Below, piece after piece: positions 12,301 to 24,300 of a stretch of 64,000 nt of DNA. A model generated the notes under the pieces. It had not been told where the DNA came from and did not search any database. It saw nothing but the letters and a program-made list of their open reading frames with translations. Source of the DNA: Cepaea nemoralis (taxonomy: Eukaryota; Mollusca; Gastropoda; Stylommatophora; Helicidae); assembly GCA_014155875.1 (NCBI GenBank), contig JACEFZ010003493.1:82501-146500 (forward strand). Reading direction: 5' to 3'. Every line of letters begins with the position of its first letter. Within the stretch, counting starts at the first letter, position 1. The position numbers were made by a program, and so were the translations under genes.

Positions 12301-15300
12301 AGAGATGTTTGCTTCAATTGTTTGTTCTCTCTCTGCTGTCTTCCTGGCATCTTCAACTTTGTCCTCCAAACTTTGTAGTTCTTCAGTCCAGTATGGTTTG
12401 TAATTTTTCCTCGCTCCTCTTGGAATGGACTCAGTGGCTGCCTGTATTATCGCTCTGTTTAGACTTTCCACCATTTGCTTTATGTTGCCATATCGTGTAT
12501 TTATGTTTTCACAATATTTGTCTGTTAGTATGGCAAATCTGTCCCAATCTGCTCGTTTGTAATTCCAGCGGGGCAAGGGCTTTTGCTCCTGTGGAACATA
12601 CTCCATATTCATTTCAAGCTTGATTGGTCTGTGGTCACTACCTGCTAATTGGTCCAGCACATGGCGATCGATTTTGTGGAGGATGTCTCCTGTGCAGAAA
12701 GCTAAGTCTGGAGTAGAAGTGGTAAGCCATCTTCTGGAGTAGAAGCTCGGTGTGTCATCCGCTTTGTTGAGTAGATGGAGATTTGAGTCTATTTCCCAGT
12801 CCTCCAATTCATCTCCTCTTTTGTCAGTATCTGGGTATCCCCATCTTTCTGAACGGCTATTAAAGTCTCCGACAATAATGCAGTTTGTGTCAGTTATTTT
12901 CATGTTTGAGAGTGTAAGGTCCTTATCTGCTGGGCTATACAGATTGTAGATTCTTATTTTCACGTCCTTTATCATTATATCAACACCTATAATTTCCGTT
13001 TGGTTGTCAGAGATCACAGATACTTCGCTGCAAGGTATTGTATTTCGTGTAAGTATTAGAACTCCTCCGTTGTGTCCTTCGCGGTCGAAACGTGTGGCCT
13101 GATATCCTCTGACTGAGAATTTGTGATTGGCGTTGAGGTGTGTCTCTTGAATGCATGCCACATCTATTCTATCTTTATGAAGACGCTGTGTTAGGGAGTC
13201 TTTCTTCTTGTAAACTCCTTCGGCATTCCACTGTAGTATGTTGAGTGTCCGGGGTATTTGGTCAATAGCTCTTAACCTACTCCTCTGTGCCTTGACTCCA
13301 CAGCACAGGGGAAGGTGACCACCAGTAGTCATGGGTGGACCCCCTCGAGGCAGGGGGCCCGGCACTATCACCGCCTGATGGGACTTCACGGGATTAGCAC
13401 CATATCGATTAATTTTGATTTGTGACATCATGAATTAAGTTACGTTGCACTGCTTTGTCAAGCCTGTGGCTCAGTACATCCGATTTCGACAAGCATTTAT
13501 TCGGGATGCTTTCCCTAGCCTTTGACTGTCCCCAGTCTACCTACAAGGCAGCAGGTTTCACGTTGCACTGCTTTGTCAAGCCTGTGGCTCAGTACATCCG
13601 ATTTCGACAAGCATGTATTTGGGGTGCTTTCCCTAGCCTTTGACTGTCCCCAGTCTACCTACAAGGCAGCAGGTTTGTGTGTCTCTTCGTCTGGTCCCTC
13701 TCCCTTGACCTGTCCGACATGGGTGGCCCTACCAGTAGCTGTGCTACCGTCGGCATAGCTCTTGGGGTCATTGGGACGCACAAGCCCCTCTACCTCGTCA
13801 CGGTGGACACACAGCAGAGGGGTTTCTTAACATTCAAGAAAAGTCCTCTGTTTCGGCTCATATGTTCTGTCTTCATTTGGAGGCCACAGGTTCAAATTCT
13901 GCTATGGTCACTTTAGATTTTAATTGTTATATTTCCCAGTGTCCTCTAATCTCTAATTCTTTCCTCTATTTATTTTTTGTGCTCACTCACTCTGAACTCA
14001 AGCATAGTCCATGCTACTATCTTTAGTTCACCGGACTGATTAGCTTTCCCTATCACCAGTTTCCCTCGCCACCAGGCAAAGCCACTCCGACTTCACAAGG
14101 TACTCTGTTTATATGAGTATTAATCAATACTGTGGATTTATTTCTCATAAGGACAACAATCAACAGAAGAAACTGAATTATTAACACACCCATCATGACA
14201 TTCCTGTGACAAACAGTCACAGGAAAGAATAGTTAGTTAGTTAGTTAGTCGCAGTTCCAACTTCACAGCAACGGGTCGTCCCCATTATGCTCCGTTCCTG
14301 TGCCAGTGAATATCACACAAAACGCTCCCCACTGCCCAATGTGAAAAGTGTAAAAGACAGGAGTCTCGACAAACAACAGCCCGCACACATACACTGTGCA
14401 TAACGCAGCCACCAGAATGTCAACACACCAGTCCCCCAGGAAACACCCAGTTCATCTCTGAACATAATCGGCTGTCATTTTCCTAGATGTTCACCCACAC
14501 AGTCCATGAAAATACAGTTCATTGCTGATGGCAGTGGCAGTCAACCAGAAGCCCAGCAGCCACGCATTTCTACATAAGGCAAAAACCGGTCAACTCTGGG
14601 ACATAGCCACCTGCCATCACTCCGAATATGCAGTCACGTTCCAAGAAACCTCAGGCAGATTCAAAAGCATTTCACACGAAACTCACAGCTCACAGTGTCG
14701 CGCCACGCACTCACTCAGTAGCAGGGCGACGGAACCATCAAGCCTCCTTAGTCGCCTCTTACGACATGCATGGTAGGCTACAGTGTTGCTATTCTTTGCT
14801 TCCCTTATGGGCCCCGGCAACACACGGGATAGGAAAGAATAAATGTAATGATCATGCAGTGACAAACCTGATAATAGAGTTAACTTCTTCAATGATTTGC
14901 CTCAGCTTGAAGTAGGCATCTGTTGGAGGCAGCTTTAACTCCAGTATGAGTCTGTCAATTTTGTTGATGCAAACTGTGACCGTCAGCTTCTCCTGCATAG
15001 CGTGCTTGATCAAACGTTCCGTGTTCAGCATCATCTGCAGTTTAGACACAGAGAACATTTCATGAGACAGGTAGAGGTGAAATTTTTATTTCCTTAAATT
15101 TTACAATACTCATACTTCACTTAAGTCAAGGCCAGGCTTGAAGTCCTAGTAATCTGTTCTGGTTTTTTTTTTTTTTATATTAAAGTCTAATGAAGATGCT
15201 GTTTGAAATCAAAAAGAAGAAAGATATTATTGCAGGAAGGTGCTATAATGAAGAGGTGGAATGAGTATATAAGAGAATTATATAATGGAGAATGGGAAGA

Positions 15301-18300
15301 ATTAACAGAAGAAAGTAACTTAGAAGGCCCACCTATTCTGAAAGAAGAAGTCACTGACGCTATGAAATATATGAAGAAAGGAAAAACAGCTGGGCCAGAT
15401 GAAATCACAGTAGAAGAATTAGAAGTATTGGGAGAATTAGGGGTAGATATATTAACCAAAATGCTGAATGATATTTACAACAGTGGATATTTACTGAGCG
15501 ATATGCTGACATCTGTATTTATAGCAATACCAAAGGGACCAGGAGCAATTGAATGTGAAGATTTTCGTACAATTAACCTCATAAACCAGGTCACTAAGCT
15601 TCTACTCAGAATTATAATGAGAAGAACAAGAAAGAAAATAAAAAGGAAATTAGTGAAGAACAGTACTGGTTTTATGGAAGGAAAGGGTACAAACAATGTA
15701 ATATATATATTACGAACACTAATAGAAAGGTCAATAGAGAAACAGAGAGACATATATTTATGCTTCATAGATTATACTAAGGCATTTGATAAAGTAGAAC
15801 ATGATGAGCTGATTAAAATGTTGGAAGATATTACCATTGATGGGAAAGATTTAAGAATAATAAAGAATATATACTGGAACCAAGTAGCAGCAATTAAAAT
15901 GGGAAATAAAGAGGGTAGTTACAAGCAGATAAAGCTAGAAGTATGACAGGGGTGTGTCTTGTCACTGGATCTCTTCTCCTTCTATAGTGAAGTAATAATG
16001 AGAGAGATCAAAGAGAAGCCAGGAATACTAATCGGAGGATATAATATAAACAATATACGCTATGCAGATGACACAGTATTGGTAGCGGATAATGCAACAG
16101 ACCTACAACAATTGTTAGACATTGTAGTAACAGAGAGCGCACAGAAAGGACTCACCTTGAATATCAAGAAAACAGTAACAATGGTGATATCAAAGAAAAT
16201 GGGGACACCAAAATGTGACATAGAAATAGAAGGGGAAATTCTTAACCAACTGGATCATTTTAAATACCTAGGGGCACTTATAACATCAGATGGAAGATGT
16301 ACAACAGAGATTAAGAACATAATAGGGCAGGCAAAAGCCGCATTTCAGAAAATGAAGAGTAACTTGTGCAATAAGTCGCTATCAACTGAATGTAAGAATG
16401 AGAGTGACTAAATGCTATATAGAACCAGTTTTGCTGTATGGCAGTGAATCTTGGAAATGTAAATGAACAAATTAGGAAGAACTTAGAAGCAACAGAGATG
16501 TGGTTTTTAAGATGAATGTTGCGAATTCCTTGGACTGCCAGAGTAACTAACAACGATTGCCTGAAAGAGGCTAATGAGACTAGACCATTATATACAACAA
16601 TAAGAAAGAGACAAACAGCTTTCTTTGGTCATGTGATGAGAAGAGAGGCATTGGAGAACATCATGACAACTGAAAAGATTGAGGGGAAGAGAGGCAGAGG
16701 CAGACCAAGAGAAATGATGCTGGACAGATTGAGACGGTGGCATGGAGGAATATCATCAGCAGAGTTGATCCAGAACACCAAAGACCGAGATCTATGGAGA
16801 GCCATGAATGCCTACGCCAGCCGGCAGGGCACTTGATGATGAATGAAAATGCTGCCCTGCCTGCATCTATTTATTTGCTCTACCAGGTTTTGTAACGCTT
16901 CCTTACTTTTTTCCGATTTCACGCTTGTTTTCTGTATTATTCTTCTTCTGGTCACAACTGAAATAGGGCTGACTTAGTAATATTGCTAAAAATGTATTTT
17001 TATTTCGTAATATGAACACAAAAATTGCAAAAAGCATGTACGCTGAATAAAAAGAAAAGTTAATACTACTGGCACCATGCCATCTTGACAGACAAGTCTA
17101 TTACATTGTGCTTTAAAAATGCATAATAACTACAACCCATAGCGAGGACCAGGGATGGAGTTATACTTTTCCATTGCACAAAGCCTGGACTGGATTATAG
17201 AGACCATGTGTTGCCCATGCAGCATGATCCCTCTCTCGGCTTGCCTAGTTTACTCCAGAGGAAAGGTAACACCAATACGTCTGGAACAAGACAAGCTGCT
17301 GAATCTGTCCGATCAGCAAAGCAATGGTCTAACTGTCCACTTGTCGGGCTTCGATCCTAGACCAGTTGCCGACCAAGGCTTTGGGCCTGGTTTGCTCTGC
17401 CATGACATTTCATCTTTAGGTTGCATGTTCTCACACTAGGATAAGGCTTGTAGCCTACCAATTGCACTCCTCCGCCCTAAGCCGCTAGAACAACGCGGGG
17501 GTGTCAGGTTTGTTGGGCGCCGCACAACATTTGAGGCTAACAGAAAACAGGTAGTATCGTCTACTGTCATATGGTAGCTCAATCATATCTGACTATGACC
17601 TGACAGTTAAATAAAAATTAAAGTAAACAAGACTAAAATAAATCTATCTTAGCAGACTATTTTCTCAAATGTAACAATATACAGTGGTTGAATACACTTA
17701 CTCCTTCTGCGGCATCAATAAAGATAACAACACCATCACTCAGCCTGAACGCAGCTGTCACTTCATCGGAGAAATTCACATGTCCTGAAAGAAACAACCA
17801 GATTGTTAATACAGACAACACAGAATAGGCTACAACCAACTAAGCAACAATGTACAACACCAACCAGTGAGAAAAACATGTGACCGGCAGATAGCTGTAA
17901 TTTTAGCTATGAAGATATACACTATAGATATACAACATCTTTAAAGAAGTATGGAAGCTGTAGTAGCTACACACTCGCCTGCAATACTGGTGGAAATGAA
18001 ATCTTTTGACTATGCAAAAAGACATGAATGTCTGGTAAACATAATTATGTGTAGGGATGTTGCAGGGAAGCAGAGAAGATGGAGGTCACAACGTAGATGG
18101 ATTGAAGATGTGAAAGATAATTTACACTAAACAGCAACAGAGGTAAGACATTTGCCTTATGACAGAGAGAGGAATTATGAAAGACTGCCACAGAGGACAA
18201 GTTCTGTACAGTACAAGCCAGTGGATTATGAGGAATTAAGTAAATCAATGTGGAATCACTGTAACTATTACTTACCGTATACCCCAATTACAAGGAAACA

Positions 18301-21300
18301 AACTACTTACCAGGTGTGTCCATGATGTTGAGGAGGAAAGATTTGTTCTTTGTGTCAGGCAGAACTAGTGTCACAGGAGTTGATTTGATGCTCACTCCTC
18401 TCTGTAAAACATAGATTAATAACACATATAATGACATGTCATACTGAGATTATTAAAGAAAACAACAAAATGGGTTTCCATGTGGTACATTGATTACATA
18501 CCAACATTGGTGTGGATCCTTATCCAACTGTTACAAACTCACTCACTCACTCTATGGATCTCTGTTACAAACTCACTCTAAGGGTCCCTGTTACAAGCTC
18601 ACCCACTCAATGGGTCCCTGTTACAAACTCACTCTATGGGTCCCTATTACAAACTCACTCTATGGGTCTCTGTTACAAGCTCACTCACTCTCCGAAGCGA
18701 AGCAAGCCACTCCGCACGAAGCCTGCCCATCCTCACCCTCATCAGCACGCTTTCTGAGTCAGTTACAATCACGATGTGTGTGTGTGTCGTATTCTCCATC
18801 CAGCGGAGAGCCGCAGTGACCGCCTCCACCTCCATTCTTAAGGTGGATGTTGTGGTATCATATGCCAGGCTCTCCTGCCCCAAACGTCGACCATTGGCTT
18901 TGGCTATGAACCCCCAGCCACTTTTCTCACCTCTTGACACCGAGCCATCTGTGTAGATAATCACATCACCTGAGTGAGCATTGTCCTGAATTAGTTGCTG
19001 GATTTCCACTTCCGTGGCCCCTGCTGGCCACTCCCTGCACAATGTGATTATAACTCTGCACAATTCTGACTGCTCCGCTGGCACTCTGACCCACTCCTCT
19101 CCACACCTAATGTTCTCCAAGGGGCACACTTGTCTGATCGTATCCTCTGCCTGAGCCATCCATGATTTCCCTCTTAACAGTCGCTGACCCTTAACTGCGT
19201 CCAGCGCCTCATGCAGTGGGTGGTCTGTGTCTGCAGCTACTCTGAGGTATGCCTTCGCCTGCATCACCTTGAGCCTACCAGCAACAGTCGGCAGACCAAG
19301 GATGTAACGCATACACACTACTGGGGTGTCTCTAGTGCATCCCAGAATGACCCGCATAGCCTTCGTTCTGTATGCGCTCTAACTTCACCAGCTGACTCTC
19401 TGAGACAGTGAGCAGACCTAATCCATAATCAATTACTGAGAGGATCAAGTGCTGGTATAGTGTGAAAAGCATTCTCTGCTCTGTGTCCATTGCAGCCATA
19501 GTTTTAAGTGCACTGAGTCCCTTTTGAGATCTTGTCACGACCGTCTCCACATGGTCCTTGAAGGATAGGCTCCTGTCAAATGTGATCCCCAGATACTTCA
19601 GTTTGTTCTCTCTGCTGACATTTCTACCATCTATCGCGAGGCTTGGGACATCCGCTCTCACAATCCTGTTGTCCAGAGAGCACCACAAAAAAGCCACCTT
19701 TTCCGGGTGGATGACAGCACTCATTTCAGTGCACCAGTCAATCACTTTGTCTACTGTCGCCTGTAGCTCCTGGGCTGTTTGCTCCCTATCTCTCCCCTGC
19801 CTATATGCAAGAATATCATCTGCAAATGTTAGTATTCTTCCAACCCCTGGTGCTTCTAGGTTTGCAATCTTGCTCAGTATACACATTAAAGAGCACCGGT
19901 GAGACTGCAGATCCCTGTGGCAGTCCCGGGGTTAAAATGTGTGGCTCTGAGGTCCATGCAACCAGACAGAGAGCAACCCGACGAGAGTGCAGGACGGCTG
20001 CTATCCAGTTCACCAACCAGGGATTGACCCCCTTCTCCATCAGTGCGGTCATCAAAATATCATATCGAACTATATTGTACGCATCCCCGAGATCAAGCGC
20101 TGCCGCCATTGTTTCTTATCTACTCTGGAACCCCTCATAAACGTCAAAGGCAAAAGTGGCTGCATTTTACCAGGTATCTTTTCCTGGCCTGTAGCTCCCC
20201 AAGCCTCTTGGAAGAAGCTTCCCGCTTTCCAAAAACTCTTGCAGCTTGACAGCGACTATCTTCTCTAGAACCTTCCCAAATATATTTTGAAGGGTGATGA
20301 TTTTAAAGCCACTAAGCTTTGACTGATCCTTGAATGGTTTTGGGAGAGGGATGAGATAGCTGTGCACCCAGTCCTGCGGTACTGATGCTGTCCTAATGCT
20401 CTGGTTAAAGCAGTCGGTCATCTCCTCCAGGTCTGCATCGCTCAAACCCTTCATGTGGCCATACCTGACCCCATCGGGCCCTGGTGCCGTGTCTTTTGCC
20501 TTTTTTAAAATGTGTTTAACATCTTCCACCCGTATGATGTCTTCATACTGCATATTCTTCGTGGTGCCAGATAACTCCTCTATAACTGCATCCCTGGTGT
20601 CCGCATCATTATGATTGGTCTGCTCTAAAAATCTCTGGAGAAATGCCTCCCCTTTCTCTTTGTCTGTTGTCACGCGCACACCATCATATCTATAAATTGT
20701 TCCAACTGTCATAGGCCGATATTTTCTCTGCATTTGCCTGTGCAGTTTCCAGAATTTTCGCACTCTAGGGATTCCCAGAACATGTTTCTGCACCATAAAG
20801 CCATGTTGAGTGTTTATAACACTTTACTTCTGCTGTATGCGAGACACGCAGACTTTATTTTCCTATAAAACATACAGCAGAAGAAACATGGGGGGAAAAG
20901 AACCTTTAAAATATTCCTTCTCTTCCTTCAGGAGCCTGGTCTGGTGCAAAGATTTGTGATCATGGCTCCCCAATACTCTCTGTCATCTGATATTTAAATT
21001 AAGCTGATATTGCTTATAGCACGACTGTCAAGATGTTTTTCAAGAAGCTTTTCATAAATATCTTTCTGTGTCTTCTTCTGCACTGACTATTCAGTATATT
21101 ATAAAGAGGAAACCCTGGTAGCACAGTGTCCACCATATTTCCTGGGAGAATAGCGGCAACTAATTTTAATTAAATATTTAAAATCTAAAACTGAAATATA
21201 TTTAAGAAAAATCCTGCATCACTATTTCTAATGAAGAATAATACTCTACAGCAACAAGCGTAGGAAATTATAAAAAGAAATACTGTCAGTAAAGTGGTCA

Positions 21301-24300
21301 GGAAATATAACTACAGATACTATTACACATGCTACAGTAGGCATACGTACCTCTTGCTCTGTGAACAGTGTATCGGCATATCTCATCTGCAGAATAGAGA
21401 ACATGTGCATAGATTCATGACCAATAACAAATGAAAACAACATATGTCAAAGAAGTAGTATAATCTTGCACAAAGTAGTATATATAATGTGCAATATCAT
21501 TTATTTATCATCAAAAGAAAATAAATGATCATCTGACTCAATTCATCATGATCAGATTAGTTTTCTTTATGCCGGGGTTTGTGGCAAAGAATCTCAGACT
21601 TGATTATGTAGTCTTACATCTTCATTGTACCTCTTGACGTTATCATCCCATCTCAATTATGATTTTCTCTGTTCAAGTGTCTTCCATCTCTACTTTTATT
21701 ATGATTTTCAGCAGGGTGTTATGTCTTGTGAGCCACAATAACATTTAGGTTAGTGCACTTTCCTACTAAAAATACAGTTCTGGTTCAAACTCCAGCAGTC
21801 GTAGGATTTTTACTATTTAGTGTGGGTCTATGGCCGACCCAACCTCACATAAACTAGATAGCAGTTTTATTCTTCTATACTATCATCAAGAATTTCATCC
21901 TTACTGGTTATGAAGCTTCCACATCATTCTGCTCCACATTTGGTGTCTGTGCACTATTAGCCACCGGACGCTGATGCATATGCTGGGGGGAGGATCTGAG
22001 CACCTATGGACATGTCCGGAGTGCAGTGAAGATACCCCAACTGATAACTGATTTGGTGTCTGTCTTGTGTCATGTTCTTTAATATTATGTAAGACTTCTA
22101 TACATCAACTCCTAATTTACTGAAGTCTTAGTGGGTATGTTATATTCTGACTATAAATTTTAGATGACAAACTTCACTGTCAACTGTGCAACAGATTACT
22201 GTAATTATGGCAACAGTGTTCTGGGTACAATCCCCAGAAATGGCAAACATTTTGTTCAACCAGTACAGCTCTGAATGGCAAACTATGGAATGTAAACTTG
22301 CCAAGAGATCACAACAGTAAAGAAAAAATGCTGGTGTTGACTGTGACGTCCTGTAAAGGATATGCAACTAAGTTAATAGTACAGTTCTGGGGTTAAATCG
22401 TATAAATGGTTGCCAGGCAATTTTCAGAATTGTTTGAGAAGTGCAGGTGATGGTGATGGAAACTAGCCACCCACCCTATATGTCACGACCTAGAATATGT
22501 GACAGTCTAACACTTCATGCCTCAATGGCAATATGTGAATGGGATTACTTTTGTTGATTGATTGATTGACTGATTTAGGAACCGACATTACAGCATTCGG
22601 GGCATTCCCATAAGCACTCTGTCCCCATCCTCAGAAGCCAGCGAAGAGTTCCAACCCCAATAGTACCAGTAGCAATCTGATTGTATGTGCGTCCCGTCTT
22701 TCCTCTAAGCGTTGAGCATCGGCCAGATTCCCTCGTTACTCCTCTCTGTCGCATTCTTGCCAGACCATGGTGATCCATTTGCTCCTCCGAGGTGTGCACG
22801 TGCTCGCACAAGGCCGCAACCACGTCTGCCTTGTCATGCATCAATACTCCACCAAGTTTTGTTTGTACTGGCACCTGGCCGACTTATCAGACCCCCAAAA
22901 CAATAGGCATACTAACCTCTGAATAGCACAAAGCCTGAGCTGAATTATAGAGACCATGTGTTGCCCATGCAGCAAGGTCCCTCTCTCGGCCTGCTAGTTT
23001 ACTCTAGAGAAAGGTAACACCAAGACAAGTGCAGAAGCTGTTGGATCAGCAAAGCAATACACTAACTGCCTGCCTGTCGGAGCTTCAATCTTAGGCCAGT
23101 AGCCAACTGTTTTTTACTGTTATTATATTTAACTATTGGTGATATAGTCTTCGGAAAATAAAAAAAAACAACAATAATAAAGAAGTACAAACGTACGGAA
23201 ACCTATACAGAGATACAAAAACAAATACAATATATACTTACATCAGAGTCATAATCTCCCACAATTTCTGGATGTGTCTGCTCAACAAGACAGTCAACAA
23301 ATGAAGTCTGAAAAATTTAATTTTGAAAGTTTCAGCCTCAAGCTTCTACAACATTCTAAAACCTATCTCTTGGTAAATGGTATGAACATATATGCAAGTT
23401 AAGACATTTTTTCAATAAAAATGCAGAACTCTGCATTTCAATTCTTCATACGTTATCGTTATTAAGTCAACATTTTCTGTGGGATTCCACAGTACATCAT
23501 CAGTTTCCAGATTTCCCCATCAATGCTGTCAAAGACCTTTCATAGTCCATAAATCCAAAATAATGTGAGTTCATTTCAAAGCATTGCTCTATTATTGTGC
23601 GTAATGTGGCTAGCTTGCCAGTTCATTCCCTAGTTGTTTGTCCATGGCATCTTTTAATTTTTCCAGCATCATCCTCCTTAATATTTTCACAGGAACTGAC
23701 AATAACATAGTTCTTCTAGAATTTTCACTGCTGCTGGTCTCCTTTCTTCATAATGCATATCTTTTATATTGTTGCCGTTTTCAGTTAGCCTTGAATGATG
23801 GGTGAATAAATAATGTATGAAAGAGAGTGATAGAAGGGCAGAATGTTAGATGGGCCCGCGTGCCGAATTCTTAACCCTTAGAAAATAAAGTTTTGTTGTT
23901 GTTGTTGGTAGTTTCTCAAGATGTCATCTCCAGTCTACTAGAGTCTTCAGTCTCCCAGACCCAGTTAAAACATTTGTGCAATAATTCAGCTGTGGTGTTT
24001 ATAAAGGCTTTAACAAGTTCTGCTTGGACACCATCTGGACAAGAAGTTTTCCCATCCTTCAGGAGTAAGAAAACTTTTCTAAGCTGCACTAGTAATACTA
24101 TTGTTAAATCTGCTTTTCTATTTATTCTTTCTTCTATTTGTTAATGGTTTCAGAAGTTATCCATCCTTTACATGTTCATGTCCTTTTCCCAATGACTTCT
24201 GTATATGATCTGTTCAAAATGCTTTTAACCTTCTGCCTGCCATCTTCTGAACTCACCTCATCTACTAACTGTGGCAAGACCTGGAACTTATCAGAGACTG

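Larger units (their letters stand above)
8837..13822 (-). mobile_element. Full-length LINE copy A (I/Ingi-like, single ORF, RNase H), 4986 bp
   Basis: A non-LTR retrotransposon flanked by a perfect 13-bp target-site duplication tttcttaacattc (8824-8836 and 13823-13835). In transcript order it has: a 5' leader that can form a ribozyme-like fold; two tandem units of about 118 bp; one ORF with AP endonuclease, reverse transcriptase and RNase H; a 3' UTR with about 100-bp tandem units; a terminal hairpin; and a GAA-repeat tail. Copy B at 39799 is nearly identical, so the family moved recently. It lies in the sense direction of EFTUD2. Clade assignment (I, Ingi or a relative) is inferred from domain content only. 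Confidence 0.92.
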
